DNA of 11,396 bases, from contig CBDUMN010000104.1 in the NCBI GenBank assembly GCA_965368335.1, forward strand, positions 1 to 11,396. Reading direction: 5' to 3'. The DNA is from CBDUMN01 sp965368335. GTDB taxonomy: Bacteria; Pseudomonadota; Alphaproteobacteria; Rhodospirillales; JAPHRK01. Positions 1 through 5,999 of the stretch are shown piece after piece. The notes below the pieces were generated by a model. That model was not told the origin of the DNA. It did not search any database and was given only the letters and a program-made list of their open reading frames with translations. How positions within the stretch are numbered: the stretch's first letter is position 1; each line of letters opens with the position of its first letter. The translations under genes were made by a program, and so were the position numbers.

Positions 1-56
1 CGGACCGTCTCGCCCTGCAATGCTTTCCGACATTTGAAATTTGCAGCGAAGACTAT

Positions 57-80
57 CGGAGTTTCTTTAAATAAACTCCG
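57..80. promoter_or_regulatory. Inverted repeat upstream of the siaB-siaC-cyclase operon
   Basis: Perfect 8-base arms, CGGAGTTT (57-64) and AAACTCCG (73-80), flank an 8-base AT-rich centre. It lies about 85 bases before the siaB start and 25 bases before a plausible -10 box. It could be an operator for the operon, or a terminator hairpin of a gene ending left of the window. No clear T-run follows, which argues mildly against a terminator. The rest of 1-163 shows nothing I can assign. Confidence 0.35.
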
Positions 81-81
81 C

Positions 82-110
82 TGGTTGTTGCGGCTTGGCT
101 TCAGTATGAT
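82..110 (+). promoter_or_regulatory. Possible sigma-70 promoter for siaB operon
   Basis: TATGAT at 105-110 differs from the -10 consensus at one base. With a 17-base spacer the -35 position is TGGTTG (82-87), a weak match. Position relative to the siaB start at 164 is reasonable. This is a pattern match only. Confidence 0.25.
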
Positions 111-163
111 GTTTTTAGATCGAGTCTAGCGATGGGAAAAGAACGGTCACGGGGAGCGACGGT

Positions 164-709
164 ATGTTGGCCAAGCAGATGTTCGAGTTTCGGAACTACC
201 TTCAGGATGAAGGGATCATGTTCTGCTATAGCGGATATATGACCGAAGACATCCTCTCGGGCATTGGCGATGCGATCAAAAAAAAGCTCTCTATGGACTC
301 TGCCGACAAGGCCACCGTGCGGGGGGTATTTTCAATTTTTGTCGAACAGGTTCAAAACGTCATCCGCTATTCGGCGGAGCGCGAAACCCATGATGAACGC
401 ACCGAGTTGAGTTATGGGGTGCTCACCGTGGGTAAAACGGGAGATCATTTTTTCGTTTCCTGTGGCAATGCGGTTGAAAGCAAAGATGCCAATCGTTTGA
501 AAGAACAGCTGGAAATGATTCAGAGCCTTGATAGGGAAGGCCTGAAAATTCTTTATAAAGAAACCCTTCGGGGGGAAACGCCGGAAGGAAGCAAAGGGGC
601 GGGTGTCGGGTTTATCGATATTGCCCGCCGTGCCCGTCAGGGGTTCGATTTCGATTTCATCGAGACCGAAGGAGCGCGGGCCTTCTTCACCATGAAGGCG
701 TATATTTAG
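164..709 (+). CDS. siaB: SiaB-family protein kinase (DUF6272, GHKL-like fold)
   Basis: This 181-residue soluble protein matches the SiaB family in length and pattern, and the SiaC-family gene directly downstream supports the call. In Pseudomonas aeruginosa, SiaB phosphorylates the small protein SiaC and the phosphatase SiaA reverses this. Visible GHKL-type ATP-site features are an N-box-like segment with E61 and N65 (FVEQVQNVIRYS) and a glycine-rich segment near 143-154 (SKGAGVGFIDIA). There are no membrane segments or signal peptide. The ATG at 164 has a good ribosome site, GGGGAG at 151-156, seven bases upstream. The stop TAG (707-709) lies inside the left arm of a 50-base palindrome separating this gene from siaC, so the repeat may have set the present C-terminus. 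First gene of an apparent three-gene operon; no SiaA-type phosphatase is visible in the window. Family assignment is by eye, not by search. Confidence 0.8.
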   Translation: MLAKQMFEFRNYLQDEGIMFCYSGYMTEDILSGIGDAIKKKLSMDSADKATVRGVFSIFVEQVQNVIRYSAERETHDERTELSYGVLTVGKTGDHFFVSCGNAVESKDANRLKEQLEMIQSLDREGLKILYKETLRGETPEGSKGAGVGFIDIARRARQGFDFDFIETEGARAFFTMKAYI

Positions 710-755
710 GGTCCATACCCATTCAAATGATCATTTGAATGGGTATGGACCCTAA
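706..755. repeat. Perfect 50-base palindrome between siaB and siaC (two head-to-head repeat units)
   Basis: Each 25-base arm is the exact reverse complement of the other, with no spacer; the centre lies between 730 and 731. The left unit (707-726) reads TAGGGTCCATACCCATTCAA and the right unit (735-754) is its inverted copy. The same unit, single and diverged, occurs at 3411-3430 and 10467-10486. The siaB stop codon is part of the left arm, and the right arm ends in the AA of the AAGGAGG ribosome site (754-760) before siaC. In RNA it would form a stem of about 23 pairs in the middle of the operon transcript. It could be a REP/BIME-like element, a partial terminator or an mRNA-stability element; which one is not determined. 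Confidence 0.95.
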
Positions 756-774
756 GGAGGCGGGAAGATTAAGA

Positions 775-1167
775 ATGGACAACATCTCGATTGAGGCGAC
801 GGACCGGTCGCCAAAAGTTGATTTCGATTTTGAAAAAGGCGCTTTTCTGTTGGAAGGCGAATCCTATCCGGAAAACGTTTCCGAGTTTTACGGTCCGGTC
901 ATTGAGGCTTTAAGCGGCTATTTGGAGGGCTTGAAAGATTCCGGCGGAACCGTCGAATTCAATTTCAAACTGATCTATTTCAACAGCTCCAGCGCTAAAG
1001 TGATGATGGGTCTTTTCGACAGCCTGGATGAAACCGCCGAAGCCGGGGTCGGGGTGACCATCAACTGGTTTTTTGAAGACGACGACGACAACATGGAAGA
1101 GTTGGGCGAAGAATTCGGCGAAGACCTGGAATACGCCAAGTTCAATATGAAGCCGGTCTCTGCTTAA
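775..1167 (+). CDS. siaC: SiaC-family phosphorylation-switch protein (DUF1987)
   Basis: This is a 130-residue SiaC-type protein with a STAS-like fold. In the known system SiaB phosphorylates SiaC on a threonine, and only the unphosphorylated form binds and activates its nucleotide-cyclase partner. The family signature appears as IEATDRSPKVDFDF near the N-terminus and IYFNSSSAKVMMGLFD at 67-82. The residue aligning by eye with the acceptor Thr68 of P. aeruginosa SiaC is Ser71, so the acceptor here would be serine. The C-terminal third is very acidic (EDDDD at 101-105, then several Glu). I chose the ATG at 775 over in-frame ATGs at 739 and 745 because those lie inside the palindrome and the protein then begins where the family begins. 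AAGGAGG (754-760) is 14 bases upstream, a rather long spacing. The stop overlaps the next start by one base (TAATG), indicating translational coupling with the cyclase. Confidence 0.82.
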   Translation: MDNISIEATDRSPKVDFDFEKGAFLLEGESYPENVSEFYGPVIEALSGYLEGLKDSGGTVEFNFKLIYFNSSSAKVMMGLFDSLDETAEAGVGVTINWFFEDDDDNMEELGEEFGEDLEYAKFNMKPVSA

Positions 1168-2198
1168 TGGGATTTGAAATATACAAGAACGAAGAGGCGA
1201 TTATCGCCGCTGCCGAGACGTTGGTCGAAAATAACGTCATTGAAGGCAATGGCGCCGAGCCGTTCGCCAAGCTTCTGAAAGACTATAAAAAGCTTTTCAA
1301 GTCGACCAAGCGGTTGGTCAAAATGAGCGACCGTAACGAAGAAGAGTTGAACCGGGTCGCCAAGTCGCTCGACGAGAAAAGCTCCATGCTGGAGGCGTTG
1401 TCCTCCAAGCTCGCCAAATACCTCTCCCCTCAGGTTTACGATTCGATTTTTTCCGGCGATCAGGACGCTTCGCTGAAAACGTCACGCAAGAAACTGACGG
1501 TGTTTTTCAGCGATATTAAAGATTTCACCCAGACCACCGAAGACCTTCAACCGGAAGACCTGACCTACCTGATCAACAAATATCTTACCGAGATGTCGAA
1601 GATCGCACTTGAGCATGGCGCGACCATCGACAAGTTCATCGGCGACGCCATGCTGCTGTTTTTCGGCGATCCCAAGACCCTGGGCGTTCAGCAGGATGCG
1701 CGGGCTTGCGTGAAAATGGCTATCGCCATGCAGCGCCGGATGCAGGACCTGCGCAACGAATGGTGGGGTAAGGGATATGAGAAGCCGTTTGAAATGCGTA
1801 TCGGCATCAATACGGGGTTTTGCAACGTCGGAAATTTCGGTTCCGACGACCGTATGGACTACACGATCATCGGCGGTGAGGTGAACCTGGCTGCGAGGCT
1901 TGAAGCCCAGGCTGAGCCAGGTGGAATTTTGATGTCTTATGAAACCTATGCCCTGGTCCGCGATTTGATCGAGGCCGAAGAAAAAGAGCCGATCCAGGTC
2001 AAGGGTATTCGCCGCGAGGTCCGCCCTTATGCCGTCAAAGGCATCGCCGATAATTTAGAAGGCGAGCGCCGGTATTTGCGTACCGAGCGGGAGGGGTTGA
2101 TGTTTATGGCCAACCTCAACAAGCTCAAGGGCAAGGAGCGGGAAAAGGCGATTAAGGAGCTGGAAGGCATGCTCACCGAGATGAAGAACGCCGATTAG
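1167..2198 (+). CDS. Class III adenylate cyclase, probable SiaC-controlled output enzyme
   Basis: Predicted to convert ATP to cAMP in the cytoplasm. The 343-residue protein has a helical, charged N-terminal region (about 1-105, likely coiled coil at 35-85), a cyclase homology domain (about 108-295) and a Lys/Glu-rich helical tail. All class III catalytic positions are visible: metal-binding D116 (FFSDI) and D160 (GDAML), adenine-selecting K156 (DKFIGD) with T233 (DYTIIG), and transition-state N240 and R244 (VNLAARL). Lys plus Thr points to class IIIb and to ATP rather than GTP. There is no membrane segment. It occupies the place held by the diguanylate cyclase SiaD in the Pseudomonas siaABCD operon, and its start overlaps the siaC stop, so I infer that SiaC binds its N-terminal helices and gates cAMP output. 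Its last four bases overlap the convergent EAL gene. Confidence 0.9.
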   Translation: MGFEIYKNEEAIIAAAETLVENNVIEGNGAEPFAKLLKDYKKLFKSTKRLVKMSDRNEEELNRVAKSLDEKSSMLEALSSKLAKYLSPQVYDSIFSGDQDASLKTSRKKLTVFFSDIKDFTQTTEDLQPEDLTYLINKYLTEMSKIALEHGATIDKFIGDAMLLFFGDPKTLGVQQDARACVKMAIAMQRRMQDLRNEWWGKGYEKPFEMRIGINTGFCNVGNFGSDDRMDYTIIGGEVNLAARLEAQAEPGGILMSYETYALVRDLIEAEEKEPIQVKGIRREVRPYAVKGIADNLEGERRYLRTEREGLMFMANLNKLKGKEREKAIKELEGMLTEMKNAD

Positions 2199-3364
2199 GC
2201 CTGGGGATGTTTTATCGCGAGTTCAATTGGTGATGGTTTTGCATAGAGCCACCCTTGAGCATATTCGATGTCGCAGCCTAAAAGCGCGTCGTGTTGTTTT
2301 TCCGTTTCAACCCCTTCCGCCAGTACTTTGCAGCTAAGCTCCTGCAGGGCTTGAGTCGTCTGGCGTATGGCCGGTAGATAGGGGCTGCCTTTATCCGAGT
2401 TGCGAATAACGGTGATACAGAGCTTGACGATTTCCGGGTGCAGTATTCTGGCTGTGTCGAGATCGGCAAATCCGCAGCCCGTATCGTCGAGTGCGAGGCC
2501 GACTCCCTGCCGACGAAGCTTTTCAACCGCATGGGCCAGACCTTCGGCGGCGTCGATGGGCATATGCTCGGTCAATTCAAACAGGATGTTTTCCCGTCCG
2601 GCCAACGGCAGTTCGCCGGCGGCAAAAATGAGGGCTTCGGGACCCAGATTGATGGTGAGAAACTGCCCCGGCGGTAATAGTCCTGCCGTCCGTTCGAGAG
2701 CCAACCGGGCGCAGAGCAACTCAAGCTCAACCGTTCTGCGCAGGGTGTCGCCAGCATCAAATAGCTTGTCGGGATATTCAAGAATCGACCCTTCCGGGCC
2801 TCTTGTCAGAGCCTCGTATCCGACCGTTTGGCGATTGTGCATCGTAACGAGAGGCTGGAGGAACGTGCGAACCGCTTGGTGTTCGACAATGTCCTTAAAA
2901 GCCTCTTCCGTTTCGCCGGAATCCAGTAGGGGGGATTGGGGCAACTTTCCCAATTCCGTTTCCAGCCAGTCGAGGGAAACGTCGCGCACCCGTCCGCTAT
3001 GGGATTCGGGAAGCCCCAACACGGCGACAGTTGAAGATATTCGAAGGGTGGTGCCACTGCCAAAGACCTCAATAAAACGGTCGTGAATTAGTTTGTTCGC
3101 CGCGGCCTGGATGGCTTTTCGGGTTTCCGGTAAATCTCGATGCAGACCGCTGGACATAATGCGAAAGGAAGCCATCCAGCGGCCGGTTTCGACGGACTGG
3201 CATCGATCAACGATTTCGTGCTGCGACAACAGTTTGGCGATCAATTCGTCCATCTTGTCGTTGAGATCGCCAAAGGCCCTGTCCATGACCTCGATGCCGA
3301 AAATCTCGGAAAGACGTTGACGACCCTCAATGCGGATGACCAGTGCTGCGATGGTTTTATTCAT
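2195..3364 (-). CDS. EAL-domain c-di-GMP phosphodiesterase with degenerate GGDEF-like N-terminus
   Basis: Predicted to hydrolyse c-di-GMP to pGpG in the cytoplasm. The EAL domain spans about 160-385 of 389 residues and keeps the residues normally needed for activity: E184 (EALTRG), N239 (TINLG), E263 (FELTE), D293-D294 (ALDDTG), K314 (IVKL), E350 (AEGVE) and Q370 (AQGW). The DDFGTG loop is altered to DDTGCG, so activity is likely but not certain. Residues 1-125 look like a GGDEF-type domain without its active-site motif (VETGRWMASFR where GGDEF would be expected), perhaps a regulatory remnant. There are no membrane segments. The ATG at 3364 has only a weak ribosome site. It lies 70 bases downstream of the phosphate transporter on the same strand, with a repeat hairpin between. 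The stop interlocks with that of the cyclase gene: TTAG at 2195-2198 serves both. Confidence 0.85.
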   Translation of the reverse strand: MNKTIAALVIRIEGRQRLSEIFGIEVMDRAFGDLNDKMDELIAKLLSQHEIVDRCQSVETGRWMASFRIMSSGLHRDLPETRKAIQAAANKLIHDRFIEVFGSGTTLRISSTVAVLGLPESHSGRVRDVSLDWLETELGKLPQSPLLDSGETEEAFKDIVEHQAVRTFLQPLVTMHNRQTVGYEALTRGPEGSILEYPDKLFDAGDTLRRTVELELLCARLALERTAGLLPPGQFLTINLGPEALIFAAGELPLAGRENILFELTEHMPIDAAEGLAHAVEKLRRQGVGLALDDTGCGFADLDTARILHPEIVKLCITVIRNSDKGSPYLPAIRQTTQALQELSCKVLAEGVETEKQHDALLGCDIEYAQGWLYAKPSPIELAIKHPQA

Positions 3365-3410
3365 GCCGACCGTATCTAGCGGATATTTCCCTTAAGAGCC
3401 TACCGTTCAA

Positions 3411-3430
3411 ATTAATGGGTCCTGACCCTA
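3411..3430 (-). repeat. Single copy of the dispersed stop-codon-associated repeat
   Basis: On the minus strand it reads TAGGGTCAGGACCCATTAAT, matching 15 of 20 positions of the unit at 707-726; the differences cluster in the central three bases and the end. It begins five bases after the phosphate-transporter stop codon and points in the same direction as that gene. Its core, GGGTC-AG-GACCC, forms a 5-pair hairpin and might end or trim the transporter transcript before the EAL gene. There is no T-run after it. Confidence 0.7.
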
Positions 3431-3434
3431 GCGT

Positions 3435-5000
3435 TTACGGCATCAGCATGCCCCGAATGGTGAAATATATCAACGCGGCCATGATTCCGGAAAGCGGTAC
3501 TGTAATGATCCAGGCCGAGGCGATTTTCAGAGCGGCCGAACGTTTTACCAGTTCCTTACGGTATTCACGCCGCAGTTCTTTGCGTTCTTTCTTCGAAACG
3601 GATGCGCCGCTACGTTTTTTCAAGTCTTGCAGCATGCGCCCTTTTTCGTCGAGCGAAGCCACTTTAAAGGCGTCCAGATAGCTGCGGAGCTCGGCTTCAT
3701 CCTTGCCCTGGTGGTGAAGCTTGATTTCGCCGATGACCTCACCGTAGTTGGCCTTGATGGTTTCACGTAAAAAACCGACCCCGAAAACGGCGCCGATGGC
3801 GATGTGGGTCGAGCTGACCGGCAGCCCTAACTGGCTGGCGATGATTACGGTGATGGCGGCGGCCATGGCGATGCAGAAGGCCCGGGTCTGGTCCAGTTCG
3901 GTAATTTCCGAACCGACCGTGCGGATGAGCTTCGGCCCGTAAAGGGCGAGCCCGATGGCGATGCCGATGGCCCCGACTAGCATGACCCAGAGCGGAATGG
4001 AGGCTTTTGTGGCGATGCCGCCGCTCATAATCGAATCGTTAATCGCCGCCAGGGGGCCGACTGCATTGGCTACATCGTTGGCGCCGTGAGCGAAACTCAA
4101 AAGAGCGGCGGCGCAGATCAAAGGAATAACGAAGAGCTTGTTGACGCTGTCTTTTTCGGATGGCAAGGCATCGGCTTTTTTAGCGATCAGCGGTCTGATA
4201 ACCAGATAGATGGCGATGGCGATGGCAAGGCCGATGCCCCCGGCTGTCAGGATATCCACTTTCCAGAGCTTTTTCAGGCCCTTTAAGATGAGGTAGGTGC
4301 TGAACGCCCAGGCCATGATGCTGATGAGAACGGGCACCATTTTCTTGGCCGCATTCTTCATGTCCTTTTGGTAGGTAATCGTCCGTTTGATCAGGTAGAG
4401 AAAAGCTGCGGCGATAAGCCCGCCGAGGAGAGGGGAGATTACCCAACTAGCGGCGATAGCACCCATTTTCGGCCAGTTGGCGATGTCTAGTCCGCCAGCG
4501 GCCAAGCCTGCCCCGAGGACCCCGCCGACGATGGAGTGGGTCGTCGAAACGGGCATGCCGAAATAGGTCGCAAGGTTGAGCCAGAGCGCGCCGGCCAATA
4601 AGGCCGCCATCATCAACCAGATGAAGGTTTGTTCGTCCGTGATCATGCTGGGATCGATGATCCCTTTCTTGATGGTGCTGACCACGTCGCCGCCGGCAAC
4701 CAGCGCTCCGGCCGCCTCGAAGATGGCGGCGATGCAGATGGCTCCGAACAGGGTCATGGTGCGCGACCCTACGGCCGGCCCCACATTGTTGGCGACATCG
4801 TTTGCGCCGATATTCATCGCCATATAAGCGCCGATCACGGCTGCGGCGATCAAGAGATGACTGTTCTGTACACCTTCTGTGAGGAAGCCCGCATAGATCA
4901 TAATAACGGTGATGAATACGGCGGCGACGCCCAGGCGGAGGACCTCGCTGCTGCTGGATTGCGCCGCTTCTTCGATTTGATGGATGTTTTTAAGTTCCAC
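3435..5000 (-). CDS. pit: PiT-family inorganic phosphate transporter
   Basis: This integral inner-membrane symporter takes up phosphate, usually as a metal-phosphate complex with protons or sodium. The 521 residues show the internal duplication of the family: GANDVANNVGPAVGS at 65-79 and GANDVANAVGPLAA at 306-319, each followed by a second motif, GMPVSTTHSIVG (148-159) and GLPVSSTHIAIG (392-403). About ten to twelve hydrophobic segments are visible. A charged cytoplasmic loop lies near 205-222, and a long charged insert (about 425-488, rich in Lys, Arg and Glu) precedes the last membrane helix at 492-515. The start is GTG at 5000 with AGGAAGAG just upstream. The DUF47/PhoU-like partner gene often found next to pit is absent on both sides. 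The upstream 274-base region holds a candidate operator; the EAL gene follows downstream on the same strand. Confidence 0.93.
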   Translation of the reverse strand: MELKNIHQIEEAAQSSSSEVLRLGVAAVFITVIMIYAGFLTEGVQNSHLLIAAAVIGAYMAMNIGANDVANNVGPAVGSRTMTLFGAICIAAIFEAAGALVAGGDVVSTIKKGIIDPSMITDEQTFIWLMMAALLAGALWLNLATYFGMPVSTTHSIVGGVLGAGLAAGGLDIANWPKMGAIAASWVISPLLGGLIAAAFLYLIKRTITYQKDMKNAAKKMVPVLISIMAWAFSTYLILKGLKKLWKVDILTAGGIGLAIAIAIYLVIRPLIAKKADALPSEKDSVNKLFVIPLICAAALLSFAHGANDVANAVGPLAAINDSIMSGGIATKASIPLWVMLVGAIGIAIGLALYGPKLIRTVGSEITELDQTRAFCIAMAAAITVIIASQLGLPVSSTHIAIGAVFGVGFLRETIKANYGEVIGEIKLHHQGKDEAELRSYLDAFKVASLDEKGRMLQDLKKRSGASVSKKERKELRREYRKELVKRSAALKIASAWIITVPLSGIMAALIYFTIRGMLMP

Positions 5001-5274
5001 GCTGCTCTTCCTATCGGCGTTAGGAAGTTGGAGAGCCGGTTAGCCTTGTGCGCTCCATTGTCGGTGCGCATCGGTGCAAAACGGCTTATCCCACCCCTGT
5101 CGGCTCATGCTCGTTCAATGTTCGCCCCAATATGTTTCGTCACATATTTGCAGCAAAACGGCAACGATTTTGTAGTAAATTGTTGGGGGTGAACGTGTCG
5201 AGTTGGGCACCCGTTATTGCAAAAGACGAATGTGGGGAACGAGGGGGCTGGAGGGGTGAGTTTGTCGGCGGGGC
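5001..5274 (-). promoter_or_regulatory. Upstream region of the phosphate transporter with an operator-like inverted repeat
   Basis: This 274-base non-coding stretch must hold the transporter promoter. At 5129-5148 there is a symmetric site, AATATGT-N6-ACATATT, with 7-base perfect arms. On the minus strand a loose -35/-10 pair (TTGCTG, then CATATT after 16 bases) overlaps it, so a protein bound there would block transcription. I do not see a convincing PhoB box (CTGTCAT repeats). No open reading frame of note is present. Confidence 0.35.
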
Positions 5275-5838
5275 CTAATCGATTCCCTTTTCGCGGAAAT
5301 TGATTCGGTCGCAGGTAATGGCCGATTTGAGCCGCCGGTGTTTGAACTCGCCTTCCTGCCCGATTGGCTCAACCTTGCCTTTCAATAGCAGTACCTGAGA
5401 AACCGTATTCTTTTTGCCTGCCGCTTTATTGATTCTGTAAGCGAGGCGTTTTTCAGCAGTGGAGATATCCAGGTCGCGACGGGCTTTGGTTTTTTGTTGC
5501 GGCTGTTTTTTGTTAAGGCTCTTGGTCTTTGTTTCTTTCGGCTCGACGAGAACCGTTCCGATGGGTTTGTTCCAAAGAGACGTGTTGATGGCGTCTCGGA
5601 TGCGGGCCCGGAACTGACAGACTCGGTATTGATTGTCCTGTCCTTTGGCCTCGGCGAAAACCGTCAGATTGATTTTACGTTTGGAGTTAGCCAGAGGAAC
5701 TTCGAAGGGCTCCAGATAGATCTGATAGGTCCGGTCCCTGATTTTTTCGGGCTCCTCCGCCTTTAGCGGTGCGGACAGGGTGAAAAGGCCGGCAAAAAGA
5801 AAGGTCAGCAATGTGAGCAGAGCGCCCGCCGTTTTCAT
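5275..5838 (-). CDS. Secreted or periplasmic protein, possibly FliL-like
   Basis: The 187-residue protein starts with a clear signal peptide: KT, then a hydrophobic stretch at 4-22, and a likely cleavage after LKA at 27. The mature part contains the pattern LEPFEVPLANSKRKINLTVF (42-61), then a helix RARIRDAINTSL (77-88), and later RLAYRINKAAGKKNTVSQVL (131-150). This strand-helix order, ending in an R-x-x-N-K-x-x-G-like helix before a strand, resembles FliL-type flagellar proteins. However, a Lys/Gln-rich insert (about 100-122) splits the domain, and FliL usually has a membrane anchor rather than a cleavable signal. The stator genes lie about 0.9 kb away, which fits but does not prove a motility role. 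The ATG at 5838 has a good AGGAGA site eight bases upstream. Cys74 and Cys176 could form a disulfide in the periplasm. The secretion call is firm; the FliL link is tentative. Confidence 0.6.
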   Translation of the reverse strand: MKTAGALLTLLTFLFAGLFTLSAPLKAEEPEKIRDRTYQIYLEPFEVPLANSKRKINLTVFAEAKGQDNQYRVCQFRARIRDAINTSLWNKPIGTVLVEPKETKTKSLNKKQPQQKTKARRDLDISTAEKRLAYRINKAAGKKNTVSQVLLLKGKVEPIGQEGEFKHRRLKSAITCDRINFREKGID

Positions 5839-5899
5839 AATGTTGTCTCCTGCGCGTCAGTTCCTTGCATCATTGGTGCAAAAATACCTGGATTGACTC

Positions 5900-5924
5900 A
5901 AATTGCCATAGTGACAGGCAATTT
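5900..5924. promoter_or_regulatory. Operator-like inverted repeat in a divergent promoter region
   Basis: AAATTGCC (5900-5907) and GGCAATTT (5917-5924) are perfect 8-base inverted arms separated by nine bases. They sit in the 161-base gap between the divergently read secreted protein gene (start 5838) and the hemerythrin gene (start 6000), 61 and 75 bases from the two starts. Six T bases follow the right arm on the plus strand, so it resembles a terminator, but no plus-strand gene ends upstream of it. A binding site for a dimeric regulator controlling both genes is the simpler reading. Confidence 0.45.
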
Positions 5925-5999
5925 TTTAACCAGAACCACGCAATTTTGTCCCTATATACAAACATTAGGTATGTTTTTGCCTTCTGGAGTTCACGGAAA

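Noticed and set aside
3..74. Frame open from the window edge to a TAA at 72-74, possibly the end of an upstream gene
   Set aside because: Only about 23 codons with no recognisable motif; another frame is also open from the edge to 129, so neither can be supported.
739..774. Upstream ATGs (739, 745) as the siaC start
   Set aside because: They lie within the palindrome, add 12 residues not typical of the family and have no ribosome site; AAGGAGG lies after them.
2400..3086. 228-codon plus-strand reading frame inside the EAL gene
   Set aside because: Antisense shadow of a well-supported EAL protein; its translation is Ser/Arg-rich with no recognisable domain.
4629..5192. 187-codon plus-strand frame overlapping the phosphate transporter start
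   Set aside because: Mostly opposite the conserved transporter sequence; low-complexity translation with no family resemblance.
5893..5906. Possible FNR box (TTGAC-N4-ATTGC) before the hemerythrin gene
   Set aside because: The second half-site does not match ATCAA; better explained by the inverted repeat at 5900-5924.
5865..5999. N-terminal 45-codon extension of the hemerythrin gene
   Set aside because: The family N-terminus begins at the ATG at 6000; the extension runs across the operator-like repeat and lacks a ribosome site.
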